Below are positions 24,846-37,900 of a DNA stretch of 64,000 nt, in pieces. The DNA comes from Polychytrium aggregatum (Eukaryota > Chytridiomycota > Chytridiomycetes > Polychytriales): NCBI RefSeq assembly GCF_025602895.1, contig NW_026516208.1:930001-994000 (forward strand). The letters run 5' to 3'. Both the position numbers and the translations under genes were made by a program. Each line of letters starts with the position of its first letter. The stretch's first letter is position 1. The notes under the pieces are model-generated. The model was not told where the DNA came from. It ran no database searches and was given only the letters and a program-made list of their open reading frames with translations.

Positions 24846-27802
24846 CTACGTGGCTGCTCTGCCCTTGCCTTTGGATGCGTGCACCGTCTCTCCCGTCTCC
24901 GATTCGTATTGGTCCAGGGAGGCATAGAGCGACAAGGCGGGGTTCTCCAGCGAAGCGGTCGGCATCAGCGCAGAAGCGGCATCCGAGTACTCGCCGCTGG
25001 CGTAGTATCCGTCATCTTCGTCGTTGTCGCTGCTGTCGGAGTTGTACGCACTCTCGGTATCGCTTGGGTCGGCCAGCGCCCCCACGGAGCCCTTTGGCCG
25101 GGACTGCGATGGCCCTGAGGCGGCCGGCAGACTCGTCTGCCCAAAGAATTCAAGGTCGTCGATGTTGATATTGGCAATCTCATCCATCAAGATCTGGAGG
25201 TTGGGCAGGGTGTTCCGCAGCTGCTTTGACGGAACTTGGATGTTGATGAAGTTCAGGAGCTGCTCGACGTTCTTGTTGAGCAGGTAGACCGCATAGTCAA
25301 AGTGCACGCGTTCTACGCCTTTAGTGAATAGCGGAAACCTGTCGGCGGATCCAGGGGTGAGCGGGGCAGAAAGCATCAAGACTGTGTTTCTTTCGGGGAT
25401 GCTGCAACCAGCTCGTTGCTTGTCTCTGTGCGTCAGACTCACTCGTATTGCTCCGGATGGGGGCCCAGAGAGGACGACACCGGATCGACAATCGTCGATC
25501 GCGATGACATGGGTTTGATGCTGTAGCGCAATGGAAGCTCGAGATAGAATGCAATCATCATGACGAGATGTGCTGCGTATCCGAGCGCTGTTGCGATCTG
25601 CATTTCATTGGCTCCTGTGGCAGCCCAAGACAGGGTTAGATCCAGCTGCTTGCATCCAGCAGCGTCTCGAGCGTCACTCACCTGTATACTCGGAGTTTGG
25701 AAGGAGGATTCCGCCGATGGTATAAAGCATGGGCTGGGCAGCCTGGATCGGAGCAAATCAGTAAATGACACACTGGTTACAAGGCGACGTCGTGGATACT
25801 GGGAAGTCTCAGTCACGAATATGGGAAGCCGAATGTGCGATGGCAGATCAGCGACAAGCAAGTTAACCGTGCCCGTCATACGAGCTCTACTGCTCATGCC
25901 AGCTTCGCTTCTCGGATAGCCCAAAGCCCGTCCCGCGGATGCCACATTACCGGCTTGATCGGATAGATGCTGCTCAGATCCCGAATCAACTCCTTTTGGC
26001 GCTTGGTGACGGCGTATATCAGCTTGTAGTTTTCACCGAGCCGGACGTTGCGCTCGGCTTTGCATGCCTCGATCTCGCTGTAGCCCTGGCTCTCACGATC
26101 CTTGAGAAGAGAGATGCGCCTCCTTTGCTCCTCCATCCGCTCCTTCGCCTCCTGGATGCGCACATGGCCTTATCAAAGTGTTGCGCTATCGGTAAGTACA
26201 CCGTGATGCCTGTGAGTTGCGGATAGATAGCTGTGCATTTCGTGGGGCACACCTGCTTGTGTCTCTTGGGTGCAGTCCATGATCTCTCCTTCCAGATATT
26301 GAACTTTTGACTTTTGGTCCCGATATTCGGCGATCTACCCAGTGACAAGATGATACTGTGTCAATATCGACGCACATCGTCTGGAGAGCATCCGAAGGCT
26401 GCTTGCTTGAAATTTTCACTGGAGACACAGAGGCCCATGCAACATGACGGTAAACTGCCCCTAAACTTGGCCAGATATTTACTTTCCGGCCACGCGCCTC
26501 CTGGTGGGACGCCCACTCCTCTCCGTCTTCCAGCAGCTCGTGCGTTTGGCATCGGATGTTCCATAGTTCTTTCTGGATCGAAAGCAGCCTTGAAGATCTC
26601 TGAGTTAGTTACCGGAGCGCGCTGGGCGTTCACGAATGCCGCATTATCGCTTGATCAGAGCCAGGCTTTGGCACGCAGCATACCTCAAAACGCCTTCCAT
26701 ATTGTACGATGTGCGCATCTGATGCCACCAGCAGCACAGCAACCAGTCACATTGTTAGAGCTCCTCTGGATCGATGGTGTTAGATGTTCACACACAGACT
26801 TGACCGCCTGCATCCGTTTGCAGAGCACGACGGACTTACTTTGTGAGAGTCGACCTTGAAAAAGCTCTTGTCAAAGCTCTCCTCAGAGGCTTCCTGGATC
26901 GGTGGGTAGCTCGAGTCAGGGGCGAGGAGTTGCGAAGTAACAGCGCTTGATGCAATCACAGCCTTGGTTCAGAGACCACAGCGATTCGCCATGCCACAGT
27001 GCACTTGCACAGCTGCCCTTACCGACACCGTTCGACATGAATAGTATCCTTGGTCGATCCAGAAATATACCGAGTTTGGCGTCGGATCGCTTTCGACGGC
27101 GGAGAGCTGAGTGCGGCAAAGCACATCAGACGGCATGGTCCCGACTGTCGTCACTGGCCCAGCGACTCGCCGCACGGTATTTTGCATCGTCCAAGTAACT
27201 CACGTTCTCGCCCACGAGTTGCAGATTGTCGAGCTCGACGCTGAACGATATCAGCAGCCGAAACTCCTTGGCCGTCTTTTCCCTGGCCCATATCTGAAAC
27301 AGAAACTGTGCAGGCGATCAATCCGGCATCGTCAGAGGGCCGATTCCAAGTCAAGGACAACGAGCGATCTGAAACCGATCCAGCGGGAGAATGCACGCCA
27401 TTGAAGTTGATCTCGACAGCTGAGCGCCCAAGAATAGCATGACAGAGCATGACAGAGCATGCCGCAGGGTGTCGAAGAAAAGGATATTTGTCTGCTGGAA
27501 TCCGTGGACCGAAATCTCCAGCGGATCGACGGCGTCCCATTGGGGATTCTGCAGACGTGTGCGGAAGCTTGAGTCAATGGCATCCAAGAGAGAGAACACG
27601 CACCGACAGATCCGGTGCCGTTCGATCGAGCCAGCTCGGCTCGATAGATGCTGCAGAAACTTTGCATTAACAAGGTATTCCGCGTCAGTTACCATGGTTC
27701 CATGGACGATATCGCTCGTGTAGAAGATTTGCTGGTCTAAGGGGAAGGACAGTGGGGAATGCGATGATGACCGACGGCACATGGCGGTTGAAGCAATGTC
27801 GG

Positions 27803-27836
<34 letters not shown>

Positions 27837-28353
27837 AGTGTCAGTAAAATAATGGATCGTGGCGGTGGCTGCTCGGCATCCTCATCGTTATAATAATCGC
27901 CTTGGTCGGGCTGCACTGGCTCGTTTTCCGACAGCTGCATTGGCTCGTTTTCCGACAACTGTGCTCGCACCGTCAGACAGAGGCCGACTCTCTGAGCTTA
28001 TGCTGATCCATACCTAAGGAAGGCGATTCCGAGTCGTCCGGGGCAGCGGAGAGTGTAAAGTATACGTCGAAGAGGCTGGGCGCCGTTGCCCTGGCCGTCT
28101 GCAGCGCATTGTGAAAGAGCAGATGTGTGCTGGATTCCTTCTCCGTTCCCCAGGGCAGCGACATGACCGAGCTGGACTTTGCGAGGAGGCCGCTGGGAAG
28201 CCTCCGGGCGATCGGTTCAGACGATGTGCCGTCTGGGCCACAGCTGGCTTCATCCCAGCATAGATTCCGGGCAATAAACGACTTGATGTGCCGCACTCGG
28301 GGCTGCGTCGATGTTTGGGCGAGAACAAATAGGATGTCGATGGTGAGAGCCAT
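24846..28353 (-). CDS. UVRAG/VPS38-like PI3-kinase complex II subunit
   Basis: Many short exons spell this family. N-terminal RVRHIKSFIARNLCW and FDVYFTLS begin a C2-like region. It continues with an acidic insert (QLSENEPMQLSENEPVQPDQ), IFYTSDIVHGTM, a KTAKEFRLLISFSVELDNLQ exon (27195-27295), NSVYFWIDQGYYSCRT (near 27060) and EESFDKSFFKVDSHK. A coiled coil follows (MEEQRRRISLLKDRESQGYS) with ELIRDLSSIYPIKPV. The conserved C-terminal core is ATALGYAAHLVMMIAFYLEL, PLRYSIKPMSSRSTI, RFPLFTKGVERVHFDYAVYL and LLNKNVEQLL. The protein ends in a Ser/Asp-rich tail. UVRAG/Vps38 joins Vps34, Vps15 and Vps30/Beclin in endosomal sorting and autophagy. The start at 28353 is a guess and exon limits are partial. 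Confidence 0.75.
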
Positions 28354-29060
28354 GAGCGGCGAGCGCTCGCCCTGCCAGACTCTTGATGCCCTGCCGGTGC
28401 GAATGGTCAGCAATCGGCGGACTCGCAAACCAGGGGCATTCCTACACAGCGTCCCAGGGCCTTCATAGGGGCAGCAGGCGGTTGAGCAGCGGTGGAGCAG
28501 CGACGTCGCGAAGATGAGGACGGAGGTGGCGGCTCGAAGCAGACCGCTCAACCCCGAGGCTTTGAGGTTTTTGGTGAACGGGCTCTGCACGCCAGTGAGA
28601 ATGTTCGTCCGTCCAGGGCCCTCTTTACCGACTCGGTCCTCTGCTGCAGAGCCGCTCTGGTGCCCGGTGTCGTTGGAATGCACCGCTGCGTTGGATATCG
28701 AGCAAGCGCTGTTGTGTCGCTGATTGTGCGATCCGTCTGATGCTCAACAACACTCCCGAAAGGAGACACTGCATGTCCGTTCTGACAGCGTCGTCAGCGC
28801 CCAGCATGTACCGTTTCAGTTTAGGTGCAATACATCGTCCTGCTGACAAGCCTCATGCCCGGGTCGGACTGGGCTCCGGATGTCCGCATCGCAATCAGAC
28901 AGCGGATGATTGATGCGATGTCTGGCGATGGCCAGCACCCGCATGCCGATCCTGCAGCTCCTTTCGCCGCAGACGGGCAGCAGTTCTTCGCCAGCCATCT
29001 TGCATAGCGGCGCTTTGATGCTGACCCATCCGTGTAGAACACTCAACCCTCCACCGCTCG
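28354..29060. other. UVRAG 5' region / POLD4 promoter
   Basis: The minus-strand frame continues upstream to 28683 without clear family residues, so part of this may be UVRAG first-exon or leader sequence. The rest lies between diverging UVRAG and POLD4. Confidence 0.35.
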
Positions 29061-29749
29061 ATGCCCAAAGCCAGCTCCTCCAAGCGATCTGCTGCCAGCC
29101 AGCGGACATCGCAGCCGGCGGCTCGCCAGTCCCGCCTGTCATTCCGACAATCGCGCTCTGTGGATGAAGCCGCGGCCACCAAGAAACCAGACGATCGCCC
29201 AAGAACAGTCGTGGCCGGGCCGGCGCCGACGGGGCGGGGCTCGAAGGATGCGTCTCCGGGCATAGGCGAGGAGATTGAAGGTAACAAGTGACGCTGCCCC
29301 CGTGCTGGGTCGAACGAAACCTGTGCTGTCCGCGGTGTAAAGATCAGATGGGTATCGTCGGCGTGGGAATCGGTCCAGGCATGAGCCAGCCAACACCCGT
29401 GCAGTTTACTCATTACCGACTCGGTTGCGGCCTGATTGCCAGAGATGCTTGAGGACCGCGAAAACACGCTTACACTCCTGCGAGGATTCGATTTAGCAAC
29501 AAAGGTACGGCAGCGCCATGCAAACAGCAGCCGGGGGCAGATGGCTGTGGTTTTGTGGACTCATTGCAGCCTCCGGTCTCTTCATTCTCAAAGTACGGTC
29601 CATGCGTCGGACTCACGAGGCTGGAGCGGTGGGAGCGAGCATCCCGGCTGGGGCTGGAGCCTCCAGAGAAGATCGGCAGGTTCCTGCGATCGCCGCAAGC
29701 GAAAACGACGCCGCACTTTTCGGAGGGCCTCTGGCATAATGCGTTGTAG
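29061..29749 (+). CDS. POLD4: DNA polymerase delta subunit 4
   Basis: Exons 29061-29280, 29443-29504 and 29594-29749 join in phase to 145 residues. The N-terminus is basic and disordered, with a PCNA-box-like QSRLSF at residues 23-28. The middle exon gives MLEDRENTLTLLRGFDLATK. The last gives the family signature YGPCVGLTRLERWERASRLG followed by LEPPEKIGRFL. POLD4 (Cdm1 in fission yeast) is the smallest pol delta subunit and stabilises the holoenzyme at the replication fork. The family call rests on the C-terminal motif, which is distinctive. The gene is head-to-head with UVRAG and tail-to-tail with PLRG1, with only 119 bp between the two stop codons. Confidence 0.9.
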
Positions 29750-29868
29750 CGGTGCAGCCAGTCATATATTGATATGCGAGCCAGCGAGTTGTGATAGACA
29801 GTGAGTGGGCTGCGACAACTGCAGACCGTCCCTGCAATACAATGGCCGACTTGTGCGAGCAGCAGCCC

Positions 29869-32312
29869 TTATCGTCCGCCCTTTGCCAGAGTGGGTTTCC
29901 ATGTGACCGGGTGGGTTTCTGGGGTCTGGTGGATGGTACGAGCGAGTTTAAGCCAAGGGCCATCGACAGTTTACGAGCAATTCGCCAATGCTTCGCTAAT
30001 AATTCACCAAATATCCACGAGCGATTCATCGGCACCGGACCGGCTGCAGCCGAAGCGAGGATATCTTACCGCGTTCTCGTCTTCTCGCCAGATCTTGATG
30101 GTCTTATCAGCCTCGCCCGTGATGAGCCGCAGGCCAGTGCGATCAAACGTGGAGCAAAAGATGCCTGACTCGCTGTCCAACGAGCCAGGCTGGACCTGAG
30201 TCGATCCGCGCTGGAAGTTGTATCCGGTTTTCCAGTCCCAGAAGTGCATTGAGCCGTCGTCGCCTGATGACGATCCGATATTATCAGCTACTGAAGCCGG
30301 AGCGGCCGCAACACGTCCACCTTGCTGTGAAGCACATCCGTCTCTGCTTGTCGGGGAACCATCCCGACCGACATCAACCGAGCGAGCATATATCCGATCA
30401 CAACCAGTGGCTACATCAGAGCTGCCGGATGCGTCCTTACCTCCAGAGAAGAGCACGCCGTCCTGGTTGACGCTCAGTGTGTTGACAATCACATTGTGGC
30501 CAACGAGGTTCTGGATGAACTCGCCTTCGGGACACTTCCACTGCCGGATGCTGTCAGGACTTGCACTGGCAAAGGTGAACTCGTTCGGATTGATGGCCAG
30601 CGCGCGCACGGCCTTTTTGTGATGCGTCAGGGTTGTCATGGCTTTGCCGGCGGCAAGATCCCACAGCTTGACCGTGGTGTCGGAGGACGCCGTCAGGACC
30701 TGGGGATCGGCCTCCTGGCACTTGACGTCCGTCACGGTCTGAGTATGTCCCCCGAGTGTGAAAATTTGAGCCTTGGTCCGCATGTCCCACACCTAGCCAC
30801 AGAGGCATCGTTGAACGCAGTCAGCCATTTGCATTCACCGATGCGGGTCAGATCGTTGGCATCAATATCGGCCAGGCAATGCGGCGCCGACACGTGCGAA
30901 CGGATAGCTGAGTTTGTCCAGTCGCCGCTGCTGGCACTGCACATCCGATTGCCTACCCGAGCCACAGAGTCTCGACCGCCGGTGACCATGACATCGAGGG
31001 TGGGATGCAAGGAGAGGGAGTAGACGCCGCTGAGATGCCCGTGGTAGTGTCGGATGACTTTGTTGTACTCGAGATCCCAGCACTTGACTTGCTTGTCCTC
31101 GCCGCACGAGAAGAGATACGGATGCCGCGGCGAGACGGCGAGGCCACGGACCATCGAGATGTGGCCGGTGAGCGTCAGCTTCAGTGTGCCTGAAGCCAGG
31201 TCCCAGATCTTTGTACGAGGAGGTCAAGGGTCCAAAGCGTCAATTCAACGATGCCGTGCAACCGGCCGCTTTGCGCCGTATCTCGGTGAAGTTTCCACTG
31301 AGGTTTCCATTGAAGGCCGAGGCGAGAGCCAATGCACTTTGATCTCGGAAACGTGCGTCTGGCAATGGAGGTTTGGATGAAGCGTCTAAATCCAGCGATA
31401 TCCAGATCGGATCCTACCTTGATGAGGCGGTCGCCGGCGCCAGTCACAAACCACTCGTTCCCAGGATCGACAGTGACTGCACGGACCCATCCAAGATGTC
31501 CACTGATCACCTGTATCAGGCGGGAAGGCGTTAGCAAGCTCAAGCCGGAGCATCTCCATTGCAACAGAAACGAGGCAACCCGTTTGGCGTTGGGCTTACC
31601 CGCATCAGCTTCCAGGGGGCATGCCACTGGGGCTTGGGGACCTTTCTGGGCTCCCGGATGCGGATCAAAGACGATCCCGAATCCTTGAAGATGCCATCCT
31701 CTGCCGATCCCTTGGCCCTCAGTAGAAGAGCACCAGAAGCCCCTGACGATCTATGGTCGTATGCGAGGGACAGAGCACAGAGTCAGTGCACAGACATGAG
31801 TGCTGGGGAGGATCTGAATATGGAGGAGCACGGAGGCATTTGCAGAGACTCCATATCGGTGCGGTCAAGGGGCTCTCCCAGAGTCGAATGTGCAGAGTTG
31901 CGGCGTGTGGAGTGAGGGGCGTGCGATCATGGCCGGGAGGGCCGATAGCACGGACAGGCACGCACTCGGATTTCGGGGCCGCGGGTATCTGATCGATCAG
32001 AGCACCGATAGCCGGGTTTGATGTCGGCAGATCTGTCGCTGGGGGTTTGGGGGCAGGCTTGGCCGGGACATTGGCCTTGGCCGCTTGCTGTTGCTGGTGC
32101 TGGTGCTTCACCACAGCCTGTGGGAGCTCCCGGACGCCGTTCCACTCGTCCATGATCTTGCTGGTCAGCTTGAGCTTCTGGCTTGGAGGGTCGTCTGGTG
32201 GGGTCGGGAACAGTGCCTGTGACTCCAGAAACAGCTCGTGCGAGCGCTTGATGGAGAACTCGGCCACCTCATCCAACGGAGGCAGCGATGCTGGCTCGTG
32301 TGCTGTGGTCAT
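29869..32312 (-). CDS. PLRG1: PLRG1/PRP46 spliceosomal WD40 protein
   Basis: The N-terminus is [20 protein letters not shown] with [16 protein letters not shown] Gln/Ala/Pro linker leads to [16 protein letters not shown] and the WD40 propeller: [118 protein letters not shown] and [14 protein letters not shown]. The last exon, found from its splice site near 29926, encodes [18 protein letters not shown] and stops at 29869, matching the family's end. PLRG1/Prp46 belongs to the Prp19-associated complex that activates the spliceosome. At least seven exons are present. Confidence 0.93.
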
Positions 32313-32728
32313 GGTGCTGTTGCTTTGGATACTGCGGAGAACTGACACGATGCACTTGGGATGGTCGTTTGTATGCAGTCCGATCGCGATTTCTGCCAGC
32401 GATGATGCTCGCGGTTGGCGATCGTCGTTGATGGTGTCTTGGGGACGCAGATGGCCCAGCGGTTGCGAAAGCCAGCTCGACCGAGATCTCGGAGAATGCC
32501 GCCGTGTGTGTGTGTGTGCCGGATGCATCCATTCGAACCGGCTACCATCCCGCCTGGCTTGCGGCCCTGTCCAGCCCTCATCGATCTCACCAGCCAACGA
32601 TCTCGCCAACGATCTCACCAGCAATCTCACCAACGATCTCACCAACGATCCACCCCGTGCACTTGCCTGCTCCTGCATCCTATTCCTGCCCTCAGCCAAT
32701 CACCCCCAGCCGACACTGCTCCAGAGCC
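32313..32728. promoter_or_regulatory. Bidirectional promoter region PLRG1/ESA1
   Basis: Just 416 bp separate diverging start codons. A direct repeat of accaacgatctc variants (about five copies) lies at 32587-32650, within what should be the ESA1 leader or promoter. Confidence 0.5.
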
Positions 32729-34442
32729 ATGGACCGCCCGCGTGTTTATGTCGGCTGCCTGCTGCCCGTCGAGCGTTTCAGCTCGTCCGAGTCGATCTGG
32801 CAAAAGGCCGAGATTCTGTCGATCCGGAATGCGGATGTGTCACTGGAGAACGCAGAGTTCTACGTGCATTACGAGGGCTTCAACAAGCGTCTGGATGAGT
32901 GGGTGCCCTTCAAGCGGCTCAATCTCGACAAGGTCGAGTATCCAAAGGTCGTAGCGCCGACTCCAAAGAAGAAGAGCAGCGGCGCCTCGCAGCACGGCTC
33001 GGTTTCGTCGACACCGGTCCCAGGCACCCCAATGCACCAACCCGCATCCAAGTCCAAGGGAAAGGGTCGGAAAGGGAAGGGTGCCAGCTCTACTCTTGTT
33101 CAGTCCTTCAGCGCTTCCAGCGTGGTTGACTCCCCAGCGTCGCTCGCCACGCCATCCAGCGATCTGAAGCGGAAGCGGTCGCAGATGGAATCTAGTTCGT
33201 CGTCGCTTCAAAACTCGCCCGGAGGCAACGACGACTTTGCCGTGGGCTCCAACGACGTGGAAATGTCGGATGCCCTCTCTCAGCAGGACGATGAGAGGGC
33301 GGGCGACGACCCCGACGCCGACGCCGACTCGACTCAGGGCTTCTCCAAGGAACGAGAGATCGAGAAGCTGCGGACGGGCGGCTCGATGACCCAGTGCATT
33401 ACCGAGATCTCGCGGGTTCGAAACATCTCGTCCATCATCATGGGCAAGCACGAGGTCGAAACATGGTGCGTGACACTTGCCCGCTGCCTTGGACTCTGTG
33501 GGGGCATGGAGCAACGGGACGCTGCTGACTTGCCCGCAGTGGGGAATGTATGTGACGGAGCCGTCGTTTCGAGCAACACGGCGGACTCTCCTCGGCAATC
33601 AACTCGTTTGGGCGGTCGCTGACGATCTGCACCTTCCACCACCCAGGTACTTTTCGCCATATCCCGAAGAGTTTTGCACTGGCGGAAAGATATACATTTG
33701 CGAGTTCTGTCTCGAGCCCTATGCGTCAGCATATGCCTTTGAGCGCCACCGGAAAAAGTGCACCCTCCATCATCCACCCGGCAATGAAATCTACCGCAAG
33801 GACCACATTTCGTTCTTTGAGCTAGACGGGCGGCGCCAGCGCCACTACTGCCGAAATCTGTGTCTGCTGTCGAAGCTGTTCCTGGACCACAAGACGCTCT
33901 ACTACGACGTCGACCCGTTCCTCTACTATATCATGACGGCGTGCGACGATGTCGGCTTCCATCTCCTCGGATACTTTTCCAAGGAGAAGCAAAGCAGCGA
34001 GGACTACAATGTCGCCTGTATCCTGACGCTTCCACAACACCAGCGAATGGGCTATGGAAAGCTCCTCATTGCGTTCTCGTACGAGCTGACAAAGATCGAG
34101 AAGAAGACCGGAAGTCCCGAGAAGCCCCTCTCGGATCTCGGACTGCTCTCTTACCGTGCCTTTTGGAGCGAGGTGATTCTCGAGAAGCTGATACATTACC
34201 ACGGCGAGATCTCGATCGAGCAGCTGCGCGACGAAACCTCCTTCACAATCGACGATATCATGCTGACGCTCCAGGCCCTGGATCTGCTCAAGTTCTATAA
34301 GAACAGCCCGGTTCTCTATCTGAGCGACAAGAACATTGAGCACCTCCAAAAGTCCATCAAGAAGGCAAAGATCAAGATCGATCCTTCCAAAATCGAGTGG
34401 AAGCCGCCCGTTTTCCGCCCGAACCAGCTGCAATTCCTGTGA
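32729..34442 (+). CDS. ESA1: MYST histone acetyltransferase (ESA1/TIP60)
   Basis: Exons 32729-33465 and 33647-34442 join ACATG|gtgcgt...cccag|GTACTT to give 510 residues. An N-terminal chromo/tudor-knot domain (residues ~20-75, [18 protein letters not shown]) is followed by a Lys/Ser-rich disordered linker with acidic clusters. The MYST domain begins near residue 215 ([18 protein letters not shown]). It has a C2HC zinc finger at Cys264, Cys267, His280 and Cys284, the usual autoacetylated lysine in [12 protein letters not shown] (Lys328), the catalytic Cys370 in NVACILTLP, the acetyl-CoA loop QRMGYGKLL and the general base Glu404. This is the NuA4 catalytic subunit that acetylates histones H4 and H2A. 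The linker is longer than in budding yeast. Confident assignment. Confidence 0.97.
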
Positions 34443-34683
34443 GAAGCCTGGTCCGACATGGACTTGACCCTCCACAGACTTGCCCCGCATCCGCTCAACG
34501 AAGGGATTGGATTTTTCTGTTGACTCGGATCGGTGTCTTGTCGCGGTGCCGGAGCCTGTCAGCGCTGCCGCGATGATTCCCTGGGTTGGGCATCGCGGAT
34601 CTCCCATGCCGCCATAGTTTTGGTCCTTATCAGAAAATAACGGGACAGCGTCCCTGTTCTCAATCATCATAGACCTGGTGCCT

Positions 34684-34804
34684 GTTGAACTCACTCACCG
34701 AGCACGCATGGGCGCCTCTGGTGGTGGGTGAGTTACTCGGAACATCGAACAAGTCCGAGTCTCCTGTGACCGGATGTGTCCCTTCCTTTGCTTCCAGGAG
34801 GCGT
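34684..34804 (+). repeat. Dispersed repeat, copy 1
   Basis: This 121-bp stretch aligns with 38269-38391 in the same orientation. Shared blocks include gttgaactc, caccgagcac, ctctggtggtgg, gagtctcc and cttgcttcca-type ends with gaggcgt. It lies between the ESA1 3' end and the ZSWIM2-like 3' end. No coding sense is apparent. Confidence 0.75.
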
Positions 34805-34909
34805 TCCCACATGCCAAGACAAAGTTAGTCTCCTTGGACATGCTGCTTGGCCATGGTGGACGGTGGATGGGTGTGTATTCAAGCCCCGGAAAGCAGCGAC
34901 AGCGCCGAC

Positions 34910-37900
34910 TCAGTAGAAGGATGTCTCGTTTCGTTTTGGGTGCGCTGCAACAGCCATGGTCGCCCAGTTCTTTGCCCTTGGGCCTGCATCCGATTCTGGC
35001 TGTCGTGCCTGTCCCTTGGCGTCAGGATCCAGTCTGACAAGCTGTCCGACGAACTGGTCGACCGAGAGGGACGGGAGAGACAGCAGAGCCCGTGAGGTCG
35101 TGTGGGGCTGGTGTGAGCCGGACGGTAAGTCCGCAGCTGTCTCTGGGACAGTTGGCCGGGGTCGATTCGAGGCGCCGACCAGACGTTTCTCGGAGGATGT
35201 TGGATGGCTGCGTGTAGGCACGATGGTCTTGACAATGATATCCGGCAGCAGCAAATCGGAGCCGGGGCAATTTGGACGCCGCTCTTGCTGCGGGATTTGG
35301 GCTGTCTGGGGCGATCGCTTCGGCTTGAGCTTGGGCTTTGTTTTGTGCGAGCGCCGGTCTGTCGGACGGCCTGTGCGGAAGCTTTGTGCTTTCGTTTCAT
35401 CCGTCGATGCTCGCTGAGACTGCTCTGCAGCCGGAGCGAGGTGATGTTGGCTGTTGCCGATGACACATATCATGTTTTCTTGAACAGGCGGGGGTTGTGG
35501 CTCATGTGCTTGCCGCGACTTCTTGGGCTTGACGGGCTTTTCGGAAGGCGGCGGCTCGATGTCGTAATAGTTTGGTCGATACACCGGCAGATCCAGCATG
35601 ATCGCGTCGGCCTCGCCTTGGTTTGAGATGGAGGAGTAAGCAGGTCGGTGGCAGCGGGGACAATTGGGCTTGGTCTGCAAGAGCCAGCGATCTGTGCAGG
35701 GCGAGAGGAGATGTGAGTTTACATGCTTTCCTGGACAGACCGAATTGTCTGGCTCCTTGGGCATTCGACTGCAGGTATCTTATCTTGGCATACATCAACA
35801 TGTCGCGCGGCCACCCACCAATGCATGGACGGTGGAAGTCGCATCCACACGGCAAAATCCTCTTCAGGTCTCCTCGTCGCCACTTGTCATAGCAGATCTC
35901 GCACTTGGCGTCCTTGAGCCCAGGCAGATCCGTGGACTTGACCGTCTTGGTGGGGAACGAGTTGACAATCTGGATCGGGACGTGCCCTTGCTCGACTCGC
36001 CCGTCCAGCTGCAAAAGGAGATCGTAGTCATTGTGCCCCAGCTCCCGCCGCTGCAGCTGGTCGATCAGCTGAGGCGGAAGCGACGAGGCCACCATCCGCG
36101 AGGCTGGCTTCCACTGCTCCTGCCGTTTGGATCGGACCATAAACACATGTTCGCTGCAGATGCCCCCATAGAGCGACAAGGGTATCAAAGACAGTCAGCT
36201 TGACACATCGGATTCCAGACGGATCCGTCCGGTTTGGCAGTGTCGGCCGACACAGACACTCACATCGGCGATCATGCCCAGTGTCATCGGCTCTGGCATA
36301 CCTGTGGCTTCCTCCAGTAAAGCATTTTTGGCAGAGATAATACTCTTTGCAGTTCTGGCACCTGGGACACGGAAATGTGATGAGGATCGATACCGCTGCT
36401 TGGAGAGTGCGATGGTGGATTCCTATCTGCTGTCCTCAATCGCACAGCGGGTGAGGCAGCGGAGCGAGTTGGATCTGAGCCTGCTTACTTGTGACAGTTT
36501 CCCACGATCGGAAGCAGTCCACATCCACGACAAGTGCAGCCTGAGCAGACATTGGCAATGCCCAATGCGGATGAGATTGGCTCGGCTGCGACGACATCGC
36601 CGCCACGAGTCATTTTGAGCACAGAGCGGGACAGCAAAGGCCTACCAAGATGTCGGGTTTCTCGCTCAACCTTCTCCCTTCTTCGGACCTTGAAGGCCGC
36701 CTCGTATTCTCCTTTCAGGTGGTCGATTGTGCCAAAGTTGTTGCGACAAAGCTGTGTCGATGCATGAGTCAGCAACACGATTGCCGTCGACGAGACCACA
36801 TTCAAAGAGAGGTTTCGGGTGGCGCTAAGCGCTTGGTGGGCCAAGAGGCACAGATATGTCGCTCCAAAGCAAGAACGCCTGGGCACCCAGCGGGATGGGT
36901 GCTCACTCACCGGGCACTTGACCACATCGACACCCATGGCCTTGGCCTGGTGCTCTGCCATAATCTTCATGCACTTGATGTGCACGTTGTTCCCACAGCT
37001 TGTTTTGCAGTATGTGATCTGGGACGGCGCGGTGTCGTCAAACTCTTCCTGGCAGATTGGGCTGTGGTGGATTGAGTCGAGTCAATGCATAGCGACGAGC
37101 CTGGATTCGGCGGGACTGAAATACAATCCGATGCTGCAACGCACCACACATCGCCTTCAGAGATCTCACGTCGCGAGATGGCGTCGTCGTTTTCGGGCCT
37201 CGCGGGCTGTGTCTTGGCTGCAGCGACGCTGGGCGGGGTATTTGAGTGCTATGGACAACAGGTGGCATGAGTGTGGTTAGCTTTTGGACGCGGATTCTGT
37301 GGTCCGCACAGCCAGAGTCGGGACGTCAGTTGGAGCGGGCCAGCATCCACTCACGTAGCTCTTGCGGCCCCGCAAAACCTGGCTGATCTCTCGTTCAACA
37401 AGAGATCGCTGGTAAATGGCCTCAGAGTCCTTTGGGACGTGGAAGACCTTGATCATGACCCACAGCTGTGCCATGGCATGGGAACGCGGAAGTTAAGAAA
37501 CCGCCCGGTGATGGGGCTGCTGCTCACAACCGCCGCCAGTGTCGTCGGGCATCCCCGTCGAGAACGGAGAGTGGCAGTCTCTCCCAGAGTAAATACCAGG
37601 CGGCCGGTCCAAAGCAGCAGCAATGTCCCCTGTTGGCCTCCCCCCCCCGATTTCCTCTGCAAACCTCATGAGCCTGATCCCAGAGCGTGGGATCGCGGCC
37701 AAATGCTACCTACGATGTGGACGCAGAGCTCTTGCTCCGACACAAAATCTGCGCAAGTGCATGTCTGGCACGATCCAAGGCCGACTTTGTACTTCTTCTC
37801 GGCCTCGGCCTCTCGCAAGATGAATGCCATCGGGCCCAGCTCCTGGACGACGAGCAGACGCAGATTCGCCGCCTGGTCGAGTCGCTCCTGAACGAGCGGC

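Noticed and set aside
27804-27838. Poly-Ser stretch encoded by the gat repeat on the minus strand
   Set aside because: It lies beside probable UVRAG splice sites and is more simply an intronic trinucleotide repeat.
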